A DNA stretch of 64,000 nucleotides from Romanomermis culicivorax (taxonomy: Eukaryota; Nematoda; Enoplea; Mermithida; Mermithidae), in the NCBI GenBank assembly GCA_963922205.1, contig CAWUHX010000101.1, forward strand, positions 639,001 to 703,000, given 5' to 3'. Positions 1 through 11,800 of this stretch are shown here, piece by piece. The translations under genes were made by a program, and so were the position numbers. The notes under the pieces were generated by a model that ran no database searches, was not told the origin of the DNA, and saw only the letters and a program-made list of their open reading frames with translations. Each line of letters begins with the position of its first letter. The first letter of the stretch is position 1.

Positions 1-720
1 ACAAATGCTATAGTTCCATAATGTCACACAATAATGATTTGAATAACTTATCTCGCGATTCAGTTTAGGAATCCACTATAGATCTAGTAAGTGCCTCACA
101 AACATGATTTTTTAGTGATGTCCATAGCTTAGATTTTGAGTCAACATTCCATAGTCTGAGAATATCACACAATGATTCGATGACTACTCATGATTCAAGT
201 TGTAGATCAATCATAGATGTAGTAACTGTCGTATAAACATGATTCTGTTGATAATGCAGATTGTGGAAAAACATACGATTGTTTTATGTGTCTTACAAGA
301 ATAATTTGCTGAACTGCTCATGATCCAGGTTACGAACATTATAGTTCAAGTTACTGCCACACAAACATGATAATGCGGGTTGTAGATAAACAACAAACCA
401 TAGGTTCATGTGACAGACAAAAATAACTTGATAAACGTATCCAACGATTCTGGCTGTGAATCCACTATAAATCTAGCAAGTGTTTCACAAACCTGACTTC
501 ACTTACTGATGCTGCTCATAACTCAGGTTTGGAACAGAATGCCACGTCACACATAATGATTATTTGACGAACCTCTTATGATTCAACTCGTGGATCCAAA
601 CCTAATTTTTCAAAAAGTCATAGTTTCATAATGTCACACAAAGATGATCTGCTTAACTGTTCATGACTCAAAAAAATGGATCCATAACGCCAAGGACTGT
701 AGCTCCAATCTATAACAATG
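1..720. repeat. Degenerate minisatellite, roughly 60-70 bp unit
   Basis: The stretch consists of diverged copies of a unit built from words such as GTCACACAAACATGAT, ATCCACTATAGATCTAG and CTCATGATTCAGG. Clear copies occur near 70, 210, 340 and 450, with weaker relatives near 1110-1230 and 1600-1690. No coding signal was seen. It lies just beyond the 3' end of the SOD-like gene. Confidence 0.6.
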
Positions 721-734
721 CCATATCATTATTA

Positions 735-3700
735 TCATCCATAAACAAAGTTATTGTTGCCAGTTTTTGTTGGTTCGGGACCACTGATCTGCTCGATGAT
801 CTGTGATGTCAAACCGATCGGTTCGCAAGATAAGACATTGTCTGTATCGTAACCGTCGCTGGCTTTTGCTAAACTGACGGCTCGACCCAAAATGTTGAAT
901 TCGTCGCTTAGTGCCAAATCGTACCGTTTGAATGATGCCCTACACGTAAAAAAATGCATAGTTTCGCAATGAATTGACAGTTTTAACGACAGATTTAGAG
1001 TAGCAATAAAGAGAAAGTTCAATTTTGTATAGAATATGGCTTGCTGATAAATTCTAATATGCAAATTAGGTGGGGAAAAACGCATAACTCATATTGCAAA
1101 TTTGTATGCCAAAATTTATCACAATGATCGAGGTTGTGATTGTGAATCTAGAGATTCCATAGTTCCATAGCTCCATGCAAAAGTAATAATTAAACAAAGA
1201 TTCAGATTATGAATTCTTCAGAAATCTATACTTTATTCATTTCAAAATGATCGCTGCAGTGATCCCGTAAAATCAAGTTCAAAACGAAAAAAACTGGTGA
1301 AGCATATTACTGTAATGAACAAAGAAAATTTATGGTCCGTACACAGAAGACTCAAAAATTTCCTCTTGTAAAATCGTTAAATGGTCAAAATTTCTTGAAT
1401 GCCAAGTGCAATGCTATGCAAATCAAAGTGTTTAAGGAGTCCGATCTTTCTGTGCATTCGATGTTCCCATTGTCATTGCAAAATTTAGCATTTTTCTACA
1501 GTATTTTAGTTATATTCTGTGAAAATTGTGCATTTAGATTGAACCTACTTTTTTAGTTCTCGCAGGGTCTCTTATTTTATGATAACGGGACCATTAATGT
1601 CGCACAGAGATGATTTTACTCAGTGTACATAACTGAGACTGTGAATCCGCATGCCAGAATTTATCACACTATGAGTCAATTTGTCAATACAGAATAGAGA
1701 CTAAAAGGACTAAATAAGTCTACTATACTCAATTCAATTTGAAATGATTGATACACCGATCGAAGTTTCAGCAAACGCAGCCTTACTAGAAATTTGGAAA
1801 TCAATTGCGTGGGAAATGTTGGTCCATATGCTATCGGTAACCCTTCTGCGGTTCTTAGGAGATTCGTGACTCAGTTCTAACCCTGACGCTAACTGGACTA
1901 CCGTGGGATAGTGTTTAGGGAATGCGGCACTGAGAGGTTTGGTGTAATGACTTGTGTGAATAATGGAATTATAACTAAATCAAATGAATAAACACAATGT
2001 AAAATAAAGCACAATGGAGAAATGACTAAGTCAAATTATTCATATATGAAAACATAGAAACGGGCTCCGCTGGGCGAACCCAAAATACCACTAGAAAAAC
2101 GTAACAGTTTGTCGCACAACAATTCTAGGTGACTTAAAATGAAAATTTAAAAAAAAACGAAAAAGACGCCAAACCATACTTTCCTGCGCTATGCAAAATT
2201 TTGTCATCCATTTGTTTTTGTATGAAGAATAATATAACACAAACCACCGTTTTGGCATATTTATTAATCTAATGGAAAGTCAACTTACTTTAACTTCAAA
2301 GAATTTTAGAAATAAAATGACTATAATGATAGAGGACCAAAGGTCGGAGGAATTGACAATTGCAGTAGTCTTCGAATGATTTGACAAAAATGATCATCAA
2401 GCAGTCTGCATCATGAAAGAAAATTTTATTGGATGGAGGTAACCGAGTCTTCCTTAATTTCACGTGGAGTTTTCGCTGCGACCTCACTTCATCGATCATT
2501 TCAAAATGAATTGAGTTAAAAATGCTCCTAAAAAATCAAAATTTTCTTATTATCAACAAACGTCATAATGAGGTAAATGGCAAATTCTACTGTAAAAGCC
2601 TTCTCGTAAATAATTATGATTATTTTATTCAGTTATGCTTATTATTTCACGACTCGCTCGAAATCTAATAACATTTCTGATATAAATCATTAGCAGAAGG
2701 CAAAAAGATCATTATATAGATAAAAGATGTGCGCTTTCTTGGAACAATATGCCCAAGGGTATAGATTTAATGGATAGAACGAAAAAAACCCATCATTATA
2801 AGAATAAAAGCTGAGAAAGTTGCAGCATACAGTAAAACTTGCAGCGATTGTTTTTCCTCTACTTTAACCTTGCTCATCGAAAATTGCATGGTTTACTATA
2901 TACCTATATTCTTTGCCCTCTTTTTTATCTTTGATGGAAAATTTGTACAATTCGGCCCATTGTTTGCCGGCTGCATTTTTGCATTGGTCGCTCGTGTCGC
3001 CGTAATTGTGCACCCGAAGTACAAAATCCCCGGGTGTCAAGTTGTTGATCGAAACGGCCACCATCAGGGCGGCGTTAGGGCTGGTCGACGGTGCCGACTG
3101 CAAGAATTTAATTTGTCCGTTCAATCCTTTGGGACCTCGAATCAAAACTGCGGCTTCGGTTGGTATATCTGAGAGAAGTGCTACAACTATAAGCTCTATT
3201 TATTGGTATATTTCAGTTATTGTAGAAATTGTCATCTACTATCCTAGCTTTTGTGGAGATTTCCGCGTCTGAGGTCATCAAACAGGAAACTTTTGATTTC
3301 TGGACTAGTTGATCTTTTTTTAGACTTGATTCTTCTTAGAAATGCAGCAAATTTGTTATCAATAGATAAATCTTGTTTAGATCAATTCGAAAGTACAATT
3401 TGAAATTTTATACGCCATTCACTAAATTATAATCGGCTGATGTTTTTTTTCTTAAAATCTTCTTGATCAACAGCAGAAGATTTTTTGGTTTGATTCAGGA
3501 AGCACTTGATCCTTCTACAATTTGAATTATTTTTCATAAAATCAGGGCTGCAGAAAATTTGACATCACCAAAAAGATCTTTTTTAGATTTATTCAAAAGT
3601 ACAGCTTGAAATTTTTTACGCCTATTTTCCACTGTTGAGTTTTTCGGCGAAAATTTTATTTGGCGAAAAGCTGAACTTGTTTTCATTCAATTTTATTGAC

Positions 3701-5064
3701 CAACAGCATGATCTGCAGTTGCCGAATTTGACTAAGGAAGCTATCGAAATCTGTGCAAGCTGAACTTTTTTTACTGATCATGTTTAGATCTATTCAAAAG
3801 TATAAATTGAAGTTTTATACGTCTATTTTTCATTGAGTTATTATCTGGTGAAGTTTTTTGGTGAAAATCTTTTTGACCAGCAGTATGATATGTGCTTTCT
3901 TGGTTTGACCCATAAAGCTCTTGACGTTTGCAAGGTTTGACTTGTTTTCATTCAATCAGGATTTTTTCTGCTACCGAAAAATATAACAAACTTTTCATGG
4001 GAAAATCTTTCTGAAATTCAATTTTTCACCAAGTTATGATCTGTTGAAGTTTTTTTGGTGAAAATCTTCTTGATCAAGAGCAAAATTTGCGGTTTTTGAG
4101 TTTAACCCAGAAAGCTGATCACCCTCCTGTAGGAATTGATCTTTTTTCCACGTGATATGGATTGTTTCTACTCAAAAATGTATGAATTTGAATTTACTAG
4201 ATAGATTTTGTTGAAATCTATTCAAAAGTATTACTTGAAAATTTTTACGTATATTTTTCACTGCATTATTATCAGTTGAAGTTTTTTGGTTAGAATCTTC
4301 TTGATCAACAGCAGAATCTATTATTTCTTGAAGGTTTGGTCCAGAAAACCCTTAGTTTTCAAAAAATTGATCTTTTTGAACTGATCAGAATTAATTACTG
4401 TAAAAAACTGTATGATTTTAAGAAATCATGAAAATTTTCATGTACCATTCAAATCAACTAAACAATGCTGAAAAACTGTCATTTTCTTCACAAGTTGATT
4501 TCTGGAGTAGTTTTTTTCTTAGCTCAAAATTTCTGGAGTATACTATTCCCAGTGAATCGCAGCTAAGCTTTACTGTATAAAAGTGAAAACTGAACGGATC
4601 CAACAGATTTGAACTTCTCTCATCTGAGCTAGTTTTTGATATTCAAGAGGAAAAGTGGAATTTTCACTTCTCAATAACGGTTTTTACTGAGAATTGGCAA
4701 TCGGTATTCGCTTGGAACTAATCAGAATCAATGCTCCGTTATCTAATTGAGCATTTTTTCCTTCCACAACTTGAATGATTTATGGTTTTTTTTAATTAGA
4801 AAAAAAACAAAAATAGTGAATTTTGAAGAAATTGGATTTTTTGATCCAGTACCAATCTGCTGCGGTTACAGTATTTTTGTATCGATCTTTTCGAAATTAA
4901 TTTTTTTTGTTCTGAGCATCATCAAATTAAAAATCGAACTTACACGCAAATTCGATCAACTCTTGGCCCCTAATTGGATAATTACTATACTGGTAAGCTA
5001 TTACTAATCTTTCTAAAAGCGCAATAGTAATAATAACAAATAATAATAAAATCTTATTCTTCAT
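735..5064 (-). CDS. Secreted Cu/Zn superoxide dismutase-like protein, metal ligands degenerate
   Basis: I read exons at 5064-4944, 3168-2869 and 939-735 on the minus strand. Exon 1 encodes a signal peptide (MKNKILLLFVIITIALL...) and ends in phase 1, which matches the 3168 exon. The second exon carries the SOD fold (IRGPKGLNGQIKFLQ, INNLTPGDFVLRVHNYGD). The last has FNILGRAVSLAKASDG and VLSCEPIGL. Family members bind Cu and Zn through six His and one Asp. Here FHVHEFGD reads LRVHNYGD, so one of the first two Cu ligands is Arg, and the other His ligands are not recognisable. The two disulfide cysteines (DQC, LSC) remain. The phases at 2869 and 939 do not match, so a small middle exon between them is missing from this model. 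A secreted non-catalytic SOD-fold protein is the best reading; enzymatic activity is unlikely. Confidence 0.72.
3421..4345. repeat. Tandem repeat in SOD-like gene intron, about 200-235 bp unit
   Basis: Five diverged units start near 3430, 3640, 3836, 4030 and 4266. Each holds a core resembling GAAGTTTTTTTGGTGAAAAT followed by CTTCTTGATCAACAGCAG and then TTTGACCCAGAAAGC. They fill most of the intron between the signal-peptide exon and the SOD-fold exon. No ORF runs through the units. Confidence 0.6.
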
Positions 5065-5945
5065 TTTACGGGCCAAAAATAAGATTTCATATACACATCA
5101 AATTTGGACCTTTTGTTTTAGGTTATATTTGTAGTATATAATATAGGTTTCAATAAAAAAAACGACGATTGCGCCAATTTCCCACGGATAAATTTGTTAA
5201 TTATGCAAATGAGGCTTAGTTTTCCTCCCTAAAAGCTCTCTCGCGCCCAAAAAAAAAGTTTTATATCGTGTGGAGAGATCTACGTAATGTTATCAATTCT
5301 GAACGTTTCTAGTCGCCAAAATGGATTTTTTGCCGCATTTTTTCCATTTTTTCTTCTTAAAACTCGGCTTTTTTAGTGTTATATATCTATAAATTATATT
5401 ATTGGATTCTCTCTCGGGCTTAGCCGCCAAAATCGAAAAGCGCAAAAAAGCTGCTTAGAAAAGTACCGCTATTGACCGATTCTTTCCGAGAGCGAAAATT
5501 ACGTCAATTAGCCGGATCGCTATTCGCCCCGATTGCTATAGTTTTTTTTGTATAATTTAGAATCCGTTTGTTTTATATTTCAAATTTCCTTTATAATTTG
5601 GGCGAAAACTTTTTAAAATTTGACGTTCGAACGACAGCCGGCTAAAAAATTTTTCCAAAATATCTATCCTTGTCGCGTGCTTATATTAGAGTACGGAATT
5701 TTGGGAGACAATATTGTTCATTTCGTTGTCGTCTTTGTTTTCTTCTTTCAGCTAATTTATCATCCTACATATATTCGTCGTCCCGCTGCTGGAATTTTCA
5801 GGTATGTGTGTAGAAGACACGGGACATACGGGTTGGACACGGACCACCATTTGTTGATTTCCCTAGCGGGCCATCTATTCTCTCGAGAAACGATGAAAGT
5901 CCGCAACTGTCATGTTTTACCAGCTTGTTCTCTCTCTGCTAACAT
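5065..5945. promoter_or_regulatory. Region upstream of the SOD-like start, with an octamer motif
   Basis: This is the left part of the 3.8-kb interval between the divergently transcribed SOD-like and neprilysin-like genes. A perfect octamer ATGCAAAT (the POU-domain binding word) sits near 5206, about 140 bp upstream of the SOD-like ATG. Short CG-containing words around 5230-5530 contrast with the AT-rich surroundings. Promoter activity is inferred only from position. Confidence 0.3.
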
Positions 5946-8790
5946 GATCAGCAGGTGTGATTAATTATATTTCTAGATTTGTCTTTTATTTATTTTGATC
6001 AACAAGTACAGTTTTTCGAGCTTACTGTGTTTTTCTTCATTTCCGTTTTTTCGCGAATGCTTTAAAAGAGCTTGTTTTGATGCAGGTGTGGTTGATAACG
6101 CCACAGATTTGTCTTTTTTCTCTTTTGATCTACAAGTACAGTTGTTGGAAGTTACTGTGTCTTTGGAACTTCGTTTTTGGAACTTCTGCGTTTTTTCGTT
6201 TCTACTTTTCGCGGGCAGCCGCTATGTTTTACCAGTTACCAGTTTTACCAGTTTCTTTTAGCTAACTTGATCAGCAGGTGTGATTAATTATATTTCTAGA
6301 TTTGTCTTTTATTTATTTTGATCAACAAGTACAGTTTTTCGAGCTTACTGTGTTTTTCTTCATTTCCGTTTTTTCGCGAATGCTTTAAAAGAGCTTGTTT
6401 TGATGCAGGTGTGGTTGATAACGCCACAGATTTGTCTTTTTTCTCTTTTGATCTACAAGTACAGTTGTTGGAAGTTACTGTGTCTTTGGAACTTCGTTTT
6501 TGGAACTTCTGCGTTTTTTCGTTTCTACTTTTCGCGGTCAGCCGCTATGTTTTACCAGTTACCAGTTTTACCAGTTTCTTTTAGCTAACTTGATCAGCAG
6601 GTGTGATTAATCATATTTCTAGATTTGTCTTTTATTTATTTTGATCAACAAGTACAGTTTTTCGAGCTTACTGTGTTTTTCTTCATTTCGGTTTTTTTCG
6701 CGAATGCTTTAAAAGAGCTTGATTTGATGCAGGTGTGGTTGATAACGCCACAGATTTGTCCTTTTTCTTTTTTGATCTACAAGTACAGTTATTCGAGTTT
6801 ACTGTGGAACTTCTGTGTTTTTTTCGTTTCTACTGTTCGCGAACACTCGCTATGTTTTACAGACCTTCTTCTGAGAGTATGATCAGCAGGTGTGATTGAT
6901 TGCATCACTGATTTGTCTTTTTTCTTTTTTGATCAACAGGTACTTGGATTTACCGTGATTTTAGAGCTTCTTCAACTCTATATTCAATATGTTTTACCAG
7001 AGCATGTTACGTTTTATTGGAATTATCGTCATATTTGCGTAGATTTTTCTGCCAACATGATCAGCAAATGTTTTCAACTAAATCTATGTCATTTATCCAT
7101 TCCGATCAACAAGTAAAGTTTTTAAGTTTACTGTATTTTTATTCAGTTCTATTTTCCGTTGTTTATTTTTACGTCTGATCAATTTCCGTTGGTGACATCG
7201 GCAGCTATGATCGACCATATGACCCCATATTTGACATTTTATTTTTCAATCAACAAGTACAGTTTTTTGAAGTTTACTGTATCTTTTCTTTAATTTTTTC
7301 CGAAAATTACGTCATATTTCACCAGATTCTTTTGCCAACGTGATCAGCAGGTGTGATTACATCGCTCGATACGTCTTTTATCCATTTCGATCAACAAGTA
7401 AAGTTTTTGGGACTTGCTGTATTTTTCTCTATTTCTATTTTCCAATATTCAATTATCACGTCCGATCAATTTCTGTTTGTGGGCCGTGATCTACCATATA
7501 ACCCGATATTTGAATTTTTCTTTTTTGATCAACAAGTACTGTTTTTTGGAGTTTACTGTATATTTTCATTTTTCCCGAAAATTACGTCATATTTCCCTAG
7601 ATTCTTTTGCCAACATGATCAACAGGTGTGATGACATCTCTCGATACGTCTTATATCCATTTCGATCAACAAGTAAAGTTTTTAAGTTTACTGTATTTTT
7701 ATTCAGTTCTATTTTCCGTTGTTTATTGTCACGTCCGATCAATTTCCGTTGCTGACACCACCACCTGTGCTCTAGTATGTGACCCGATATTTGACTTATT
7801 TCGTTTTTGATCAACGAGTATAGTTTTTTGGAGTTTACCGTATCTTTTCTTAATTTTTCCTCCGGGAATTAGGTCATATTTCAGTAGATTCTCCTGCCAA
7901 CATGACCAGCAAGTGTGATTAAACCTCTCGATACGTCTTTTATTCATTTCGATCAACAAGTAAACTTACTGTATTTTTTCTCTATTTCTATTTTTCGATA
8001 TTTAATTGTCACGTCTGATCAATTATTGTTGCTGACACCAGCAACTGTAATCTACCATGTGACCCGATACTTGACTTATTTACTTTTGGATAAACAAGTA
8101 CAGTTTTTTGAAGTTTGCTGTATCTTTTCATTTTTCCGAGAATGAGGTATTTCAGTTGATCAGCAGGTGTGATTAATCTCCTTTTTGTCTTTCCTTGATT
8201 TTCATCAAGAAACGTTTTCGGACTCACTGTATTTTTTCAGATCCTAATTTGTTTAGGAAATTTTCGTCATTTTTTATTTTTTAATCTGCTATAACGATAA
8301 CAGGTGTGATTAATTATATCTCTTGATTTGTGTTTTATTTATCTTGATTTTTTATTTGATTTAATTTTATTTTATTATTTTGTTATTATTATAATTTTAT
8401 TATTATATTATTGTTTTATTTTTATTTTTTGGGAATTTCGATCCGTAAAGTTTATGGACATTTTTTATTCAGTTTTGTTTTTCCGAATTCTTGTCATGTT
8501 CAGATTGTGTGATAAATCAAATCTCTCGATTTTTTTCATGCAGTTTGATCAACAAGTGAAGCTTTTGGGGCTTACTGTATTTTTTATCCAGTCTTTTTTA
8601 GAAATTTCGTCTTGTTTTACCACCATTTTTTCTGCTTAGATGATAAGGTCTAATAGGGCCTAATAATCTCGTTATGTTTTACCAGATTATTTTGCCTATA
8701 GGATCAATAAATGTGATTAATCTGATTCTTTTTGTTTGGCTCTTTTTAGTTTTGATCCACAAGTATACTTTTCGGGGTTTACTGTATTTT
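5946..8790. repeat. Tandem array built on TGATCARCARGTNNNG units upstream of the neprilysin gene
   Basis: The whole interval is made of related units that alternate GATCAGCAGGTGTGATTAAT with GATCAACAAGTACAGTTTTT and then CTTACTGTATTTTT. Two neighbouring 323-bp units (5946-6268 and 6269-6591) are almost identical; I noticed one substitution near 6212/6535. Later units near 6592, 6882, 7330, 7615, 7905 and 8160 are progressively diverged. The short ORFs here are shadows of the repeat. Confidence 0.8.
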
Positions 8791-8792
8791 TT

Positions 8793-8801
8793 ATTTTTCA
8801 G
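8793..8801 (+). promoter_or_regulatory. Candidate splice acceptor in the neprilysin 5' leader
   Basis: A strong acceptor (TTATTTTTCAG) ends at 8801, 58 nt before the neprilysin ATG. No upstream coding exon is evident, so it would serve either a 5'-UTR intron or spliced-leader addition. RNA data would distinguish these. Confidence 0.4.
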
Positions 8802-8827
8802 GAAAGAACATATTATTGTGTTTTTAA

Positions 8828-8863
8828 ATGCCTCTAATCATGATACTTAAAGAGAGAAAATGA
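8828..8863 (+). promoter_or_regulatory. Upstream ORF overlapping the neprilysin start codon
   Basis: An 11-codon uORF ([11 protein letters not shown]) starts at 8828. Its stop codon TGA at 8861-8863 overlaps the main ATG at 8860 in the tetranucleotide ATGA. This geometry is typical of termination-reinitiation or translational attenuation. Function is inferred from layout only. Confidence 0.45.
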
Positions 8864-11800
8864 ATAACGTCGATCATGGTCATCATGCTCAAGTGCAATT
8901 TTTTGATCGGGAGGACGTCGACGACGACGCTTTGTTGAAAAATTCGGCGTCGGCGGCAAATAGGCCGCTGGCGCCACCGCCAAAAAACTATAATAATAGA
9001 AACCCGTCGTCGGGAAAATGCCCCAAATCGTCGACTAATAATAATAATAAATGTTTTACACGTAGAGAGAAATTTTTCATTATTCTATTAATATTAGTGC
9101 TCATATTATTCGTGACGCTATTAGTACTATTTTTGAAAAAAGAAATATTTTCCGCAAGTAAGAGCTTTTCTTTGTATTGTACATTTTTTAGGAGTTTTCG
9201 GCAGTCGTACTGTAACTGATAGTCTGTTTTTTGTAAAATGTTTGTAAAAAATCAAACCTGAAAGTAAATTTTATTTTTTGACAATTTTCGTAGGAGAAAA
9301 TCCTACAAAGCTTGGAGATGGCTGTAGTGCCTCAGTGGCAAATTAGTCTCTTTGGTGGCTGAATTGGCATTCCATCTAGAAACTTGGTGGCTCATACGGA
9401 CCCGTTGGAATTCTCATCTTCACAGTTCGATTGCCATTCAGTTGATCTTTAGTAGTTATACAGACCCATATAGGGTGGGGGCCAGCGTTTTTTTTTTGTG
9501 CACGGACATTTGTGCCAATTGGCACAAGAGGTCAAAAAAATTTGTGCCGATGGCACAAAAAAATTTTTTTTACTAGAGAAATTACTGAAAACTGCGGAAA
9601 AGTTTTAGGCCAAAAGTTTTTTTTTTAATATAATAAATTTATTAAATGCGAATAAATACAACAGTAAATACGATTAATACAGAAAAGCTCATGGACGTGA
9701 CAAAAGCACGAGCGAATTGAGCTTTAAAAAACGACTCAATTTAGACCGAAAACAGGGCATATTGTTCGAATGAATGATATCATTGGGTAGGGAATTCCAA
9801 ACATCAATACTTCGCGAGCAAAAATCATGTTTTAAAGCATTAGAGTTATATTTCGAATCATACAATTTAATTAAGTTAGACGCGCGATAATTGAATGGAC
9901 TCAAAGTGTTAACGTTAACGTTAACGTTTAACGTTCAAAAAGTTAACGTTTAACGCATTAATTTTTTGTAAAAATCGTGCTCAATCTATTTTTCAGCTAA
10001 CCATGTCAGTGAGAAAAGAAAAAACTGTTCAACAAAATAGTTCACGAAATCCCAAAAAGAAATGGAATGCTGAGACAATGTAAATAGCTCTAGAATTGTT
10101 CAGGAAGCTCAAATTGATTCAATTTTCGACTGCGAACGAATATCTATGTTAATTTTATGTATATTTAACAACCATGTAAAGAATAGAGAAAATAAAGTCG
10201 AAAATAGTGTTAATTTTCGATCGAAAAATTGTACAATTATCAACGATATCGATTTTTCTATTTGAATCAATCAAACACAAAAAGTAAGAATTTCAGTTTT
10301 AAATCCGAATCTGACTGAATGAAGAGAGAATATTCAGAATTTTTTTCACTCATCAGTCTTGGCAGCCTGTGCAGTTTGCTGCAACGATACTAATACACTA
10401 TTCGAAAAGAAATCGTTTGCGTTCGGGTGAAACATAGGAATAGGAAATATTATATTCATTGATTCGGCGCTTCGCGCCGAAAAATTTTTTGCACTTTCAG
10501 CCCCTTAAGGAAAAATTAAGGAAATTTAATGTTTTACCAGCTAAAAAATTTGTGCCAATTGGCACAAACGCTCAAAATTTTTTGTGCCATTCCAAATTTT
10601 TTTTGTGCCAATAACCATGTTTTGGCACACAAAAAACACTGGTGGGGGCTATACTGGGGGTGTAGAAAGTACGCGCAAAATTTGCAATGTAAAATTTTTT
10701 TGAAAAAAATCACTGCTACAGCTAATGACTATAGTGCTCGGTTTGTCTTTTTTTAAAAAGCCTGAGTGTCCTAGAATCTAACAATCGAACGGGTTTACTC
10801 ATTTTTTACAAAATTTTGCTCGGGACACACGATATTGCATCGTCATTTTTAACGTCTGAGTTGGTCGAAGAACATTGACGTGGAATTTTACTCATTTAAG
10901 CTTCGGACTTACTTTCTACATGGAAGTCGAATTTTACAAGTTAAAGCTTTAGCCGAAAATTCTACATGGAAGTCAAATTTGACCGAGTGAAGCTTCGGGC
11001 ATACTTTCTACACCGCAGTATCGCCCTCGGATCATGTTTAATCGTCGACTGTACTTTCTACATCTTTGTATCACTGCACACAGTTAAGGCAGTTAACTTC
11101 GATGTTTTGCACAGGGGTATCTTTTGTGTATCCTCTGTACAGGCCCGTATAACCAGTATCTTTGTACCAATCTTATGGCAGGAGAATAATTTTATGACGT
11201 TTCATGTGTTCTAGCCGCTGTCTCATTTCCGCCACTGGATAGATTCAGCCATCAGCATTTTTTAAATGAGCTATCAATATAGCCACTTTGGAAAAATATG
11301 AAACAATGGTTGTACGGCGTTAGTGGCGGAATAGTTACACTAGTGGCTGATCAGCACAGCATCTAGAAACCTACTCGTCAACATTATCAAAGTACACTTA
11401 ATGTTTATACTAATCGTGAAATGAAAAACAATATCGCCTATCATGCCTATCAGCCAACATGTCGTTTCGCCACTGAGTCGATTCAGCCAACGCTTCTTTT
11501 AACGTGTAGTGTCGATACAGCCAGCTTGACTTTTAGCTTTTGACATTTTTTTTCTTTTTGTTTGTATTTGTTTGCTTTCTTTTTTTAGAAGACGTGTGTA
11601 TGACTGCTAGCTGCATAAAATTAGCCGCCGGTTTATTGTCTAGTTTGGACGAATCTGTGAATCCTTGTACAGACTTTTATCAATTCGCTTGCGGTAATTG
11701 GATCAGGTCACATCCTATCCCCGATGATCGGCCCACCGTTTCGAATTTTGAACAACCGACCATAGACCTGGAGTACGCATTGAAACGTAGGTTTTATTTT

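Larger units (their letters stand above)
9483..10641. mobile_element. hAT-type non-autonomous element with 8-bp TSD
   Basis: The element begins CAGCGTTTTTTTTTTGTGC and ends GGCACACAAAAAACACTG. An exact 8-bp direct repeat GTGGGGGC flanks it at 9475-9482 and 10642-10649. CAGNG termini and 8-bp duplications are hAT hallmarks. Words such as GTGCCAATTGGCACAA occur at both ends. It carries a LINE fragment and one GGCGCTTCGCGCC hairpin at 10465-10479. A related sequence lies at 37056-37487. Confidence 0.75.
9456..11153. mobile_element. Long inverted-repeat element, copy 1 (neprilysin intron 1)
   Basis: The left end GTTATACAGACCCATATAGGG is the inverse of the right end, which finishes CAGGCCCGTATAAC. 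Inside each arm are copies of ACTTTCTACA and its complement TGTAGAAAGT. A sister copy with the same ends and arms lies at 27085-28701 in intron 15 of the same gene. No transposase was seen, so it appears non-autonomous. A hAT-type element has inserted near its left end. Confidence 0.6.

Noticed and set aside
5995-6882. Repeated short ORFs of near-identical sequence upstream of the neprilysin gene
   Set aside because: They arise from the tandem 323-bp duplication and its relatives; no conserved protein feature is present.
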